NCBI GenBank assembly: GCA_021851465.1
Contig: JAJZDL010000063.1
Location: 1 to 12,513, forward strand
Direction of reading: 5' to 3'
Source of the DNA: Acidobacteriota bacterium
GTDB taxonomy: Bacteria > Acidobacteriota > Terriglobia > Terriglobales > Acidobacteriaceae
Length of the DNA stretch: 12,513 nucleotides
In this document: positions 10,553-12,513 of the stretch, piece after piece
Numbering within the stretch: position 1 is the first letter of the stretch
How the letters are laid out: each line of letters begins with the position of its first letter
The notes under the pieces: model-generated
The model's input: the letters and a program-made list of their open reading frames with translations, nothing else
What the model was told of the DNA's origin: nothing
Database searches by the model: none
Position numbers and translations under genes: made by a program

Positions 10553-12513
10553 TTATCTGCGCTTGCCCTTGGGCTTTTTACCGCCCGATCGCTTCTTTCC
10601 GGTGCGCGCGTTCGACTTCGTTCCGCCTGCCTTGCCTCGCCGCTTGCCCGTACGGTCCGGGCTGGCGTGCGTCCCCGCGTCGCCCACCAACTCCGAAGCC
10701 TTCGAGGCCTTTCCCTTGCGCAACGATTTTGTCTCTGTCTGCTCGCTTAAGGGCACCAGCGCAAACTGCAAACGCCGCTGCTGGCGGTCGATGCGATCCA
10801 GCAGAACGTGGACCCGTTGCCCCATCCTGTATGCGCGCCCGGAGCGCGTGCTCACGATCTGCTTGTCGGTGTCGCGGAAGACGAAGCGCTCGTCCGATCC
10901 CCAGCCACTGAGCGATGCGATCGGCACCAGCCCCTCGATGAAGAGATCGTCCAGCTCCACGAAGAACCCGTACTTCGTGCAGGAGAGGATGATCCCCTGG
11001 AAGTCGTCGCCGACGCGATCTTCCATGAAGCGCATCTTCTTCCACTCCATCAGCTCGCGCTCGGCATCGTCTGCGCGCCGCTCCGCCTGGCTGGATTCCG
11101 CCGCAATCGCCGCCAGCTCCGCCTCGGGAATCGGCTGCGACGCATACGCCTCCGCCCGCCGATCTTCGCGCGTTGCTTTCGACCTCGAATTCGTTGCCTG
11201 TCTCCACGGTTGCGGATCGCTGCTCAGGATCGCTCCGCCGCGCGTGTCGGCGCCCGCTCGAATCAGCGCGCGGACCAGCCGATGCACGATCAGGTCCGGG
11301 TAGCGCCGGATCGGCGAGGTGAAGTGCGTGTAGCACGAACTGGCCAGCGCAAAGTGGCCCTCGTTCTTCTCGCTGTAGCGCGCCTGCTTCAGCGAGCGCA
11401 GCATCAGGTAGCTCAGAATCCGCTCCTCCGGCTTGCCCGCAATCTTCGCCGTGAGGCGCTGGTACATCTGCGGCGTCACCGGGATCGCCTGCGCAACCTC
11501 GTGCGTCTTCGCCTGCCGTCCGTGCCCGCCGCTGCTATTGCCTCTGCGTGCATCCCGCCGGTCCGCCTTCATCGTCATCTGCTTCACCGGCAGGCTGGAA
11601 AATCCCAGCGAGTAGCCAAAGCCGCTGGCCGTCTCCTCGAAGTCGAGAATCCGCTTCGGGTCGGGCGTCTCGTGGATGCGATACAAACTCGGCACTGCAT
11701 TTTTTTCGATCCACGTCGCTACGCACTCGTTTGCGCTCAGCATGAACTCCTCGATCAGCCGGTGCGCCCAGCCGCGTTCGGAGCGAACGATCGACTGCAT
11801 GTTTCCGTCCGGGTCGAACTCGATCACCGGCTCCGGCAGATCGAAGTCGATCGAGCCGCGCCGATGCCGCTTCGCGTTCAGCTTCAACGCCAACTCATAC
11901 ATCTGCTCAAACTGAGTTGCATGTTCCGCAAACTCCGCGCGCACGGCCTTGTCCGCATCAGTCGCCGCATCTGTCCCGCTGTCCAGGATCGCCTGCACCT
12001 GCGTGTACGTCATGCGCCGCGCGCTGCGAATGGTCCCCTCGCAGACCTCGTAGCCGAGAACCTCGCCGCGCGCATCGATCTCCATCACGCAGCTCAGCAC
12101 CAGGCGATCTTCCTCCGGGCGCAGGCTGCACATTCCGCTGGAGAGCTGCGCCGGCAGCATCGGCACCGCGCGGTCGGGAAAGTAGACGCTCGTCCCGCGC
12201 AGCCGCGCTTCCAGGTCGAGCGCCGTCCCTGGCCGCACATAGTGGCTCACGTCCGCGATGTGGACCTGAAGCTGCCAGTTTCCATTCGCCAGCCGCTCTA
12301 CCAGCACCGCGTCGTCGAAGTCGCGCGCCGTCTCGCCGTCGATGGTGACAATCGGCAGCCCACGAAAGTCGCGGCGTTGCGCAAGCACGTCCGCAGTGTG
12401 CGGATCGAGTGCCAGCGCTTCGACCGTCTGCGCCGCCGAAGCGCTTGCCTCGGCCAGCACGTTCGCCGGAAACACATACGGCAGGTGGTGCTTGCGGATC
12501 ACGATCTCCACAT
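10553..12513 (-). CDS. rnr: Ribonuclease R (5' end cut by the window edge)
   Basis: A processive 3'-5' exoribonuclease of the RNase II/R family that degrades structured RNA and acts in RNA quality control. The frame is open to the window edge, leaving about 650 residues. The N-terminal cold-shock domains lie outside. VEIVIRKHHLPYVFP at the edge is the usual junction before the catalytic domain, so the GTG at 12511 is an internal valine, not a start. The RNB catalytic motif TIDGETARDFDDAV (residues 56-69 counted from 12511) keeps all four acidic residues (58, 64, 66, 67). YTHFTSPIRRYPDLIVHR follows near 390-410. An S1 domain begins at about 498 (FQGIILSCTKYGFFVELDDL), and the last 50 or so residues are Lys/Arg/Gly-rich, as in other RNase R proteins. 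Two insertions stand out: a basic Gly/Ser-rich one at about 313-336, and a hydrophilic one of about 45 residues just after the SPIRRYPDL block. Confidence 0.95.
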   Translation of the reverse strand, partial: VEIVIRKHHLPYVFPANVLAEASASAAQTVEALALDPHTADVLAQRRDFRGLPIVTIDGETARDFDDAVLVERLANGNWQLQVHIADVSHYVRPGTALDLEARLRGTSVYFPDRAVPMLPAQLSSGMCSLRPEEDRLVLSCVMEIDARGEVLGYEVCEGTIRSARRMTYTQVQAILDSGTDAATDADKAVRAEFAEHATQFEQMYELALKLNAKRHRRGSIDFDLPEPVIEFDPDGNMQSIVRSERGWAHRLIEEFMLSANECVATWIEKNAVPSLYRIHETPDPKRILDFEETASGFGYSLGFSSLPVKQMTMKADRRDARRGNSSGGHGRQAKTHEVAQAIPVTPQMYQRLTAKIAGKPEERILSYLMLRSLKQARYSEKNEGHFALASSCYTHFTSPIRRYPDLIVHRLVRALIRAGADTRGGAILSSDPQPWRQATNSRSKATREDRRAEAYASQPIPEAELAAIAAESSQAERRADDAERELMEWKKMRFMEDRVGDDFQGIILSCTKYGFFVELDDLFIEGLVPIASLSGWGSDERFVFRDTDKQIVSTRSGRAYRMGQRVHVLLDRIDRQQRRLQFALVPLSEQTETKSLRKGKASKASELVGDAGTHASPDRTGKRRGKAGGTKSNARTGKKRSGGKKPKGKRR

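Noticed and set aside
1..12513. CRISPR array, rRNA or complete insertion sequence
   Set aside because: No regularly spaced repeats, no rRNA signature and no transposase with terminal inverted repeats were seen on either strand.

Overview
This GC-rich window reads as a chromosomal segment of a soil-type bacterium, most likely Acidobacteriota (Terriglobia / Acidobacteriaceae). That assignment rests on the character of the IF3 and RecA proteins and on intergenic repeat fragments of a kind I associate with that group. It is an inference; no marker such as 16S rRNA is present.

Layout. 1-246 is the Gly/Arg/Ser-rich tail of an unidentified protein. After an AT-rich gap comes a solitary Orc1/Cdc6-like ATPase (508-1728) that appears to be translated from a leaderless mRNA, then a YbiT-type ABC-F ATPase (1809-3443). 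A block of about 2 kb with accessory character follows (3444-5460). It holds a RelE-like toxin and HigA-like antitoxin pair on the minus strand, a REP-like hairpin, a tiny ORF, a less GC-rich gene for a membrane-anchored coiled-coil protein of unknown function, and fragments of intergenic repeat. Core genes resume with infC (translation factor IF3), whose only credible start is the rare codon ATT, and recA. recA ends at a perfect 24-bp hairpin that probably terminates transcription from both sides.

The minus strand then carries a tight three-gene operon, read from 9398 down to 7497: an ECF sigma factor, a zinc-finger membrane anti-sigma factor, and a Spy/CpxP-like periplasmic protein. Start and stop codons overlap at both junctions (11 nt and 4 nt). 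The natural reading is an envelope- or metal-stress circuit in which the periplasmic protein senses, the membrane protein transmits and the sigma factor responds. On the plus strand lie tRNA-Val(GAC) and a terminator. The window closes with a minus-strand pair, RNase R (cut by the window edge) followed by a YggX-type iron-trafficking protein.

The least explained parts are the leaderless ATPase with its repeat-rich upstream region, the unknown membrane protein in the accessory block, and the composition of the sigma / anti-sigma / Spy-like module. The clearest single mechanistic point is the ATT start of infC: tools restricted to ATG/GTG/TTG would cut 36 residues from the protein.
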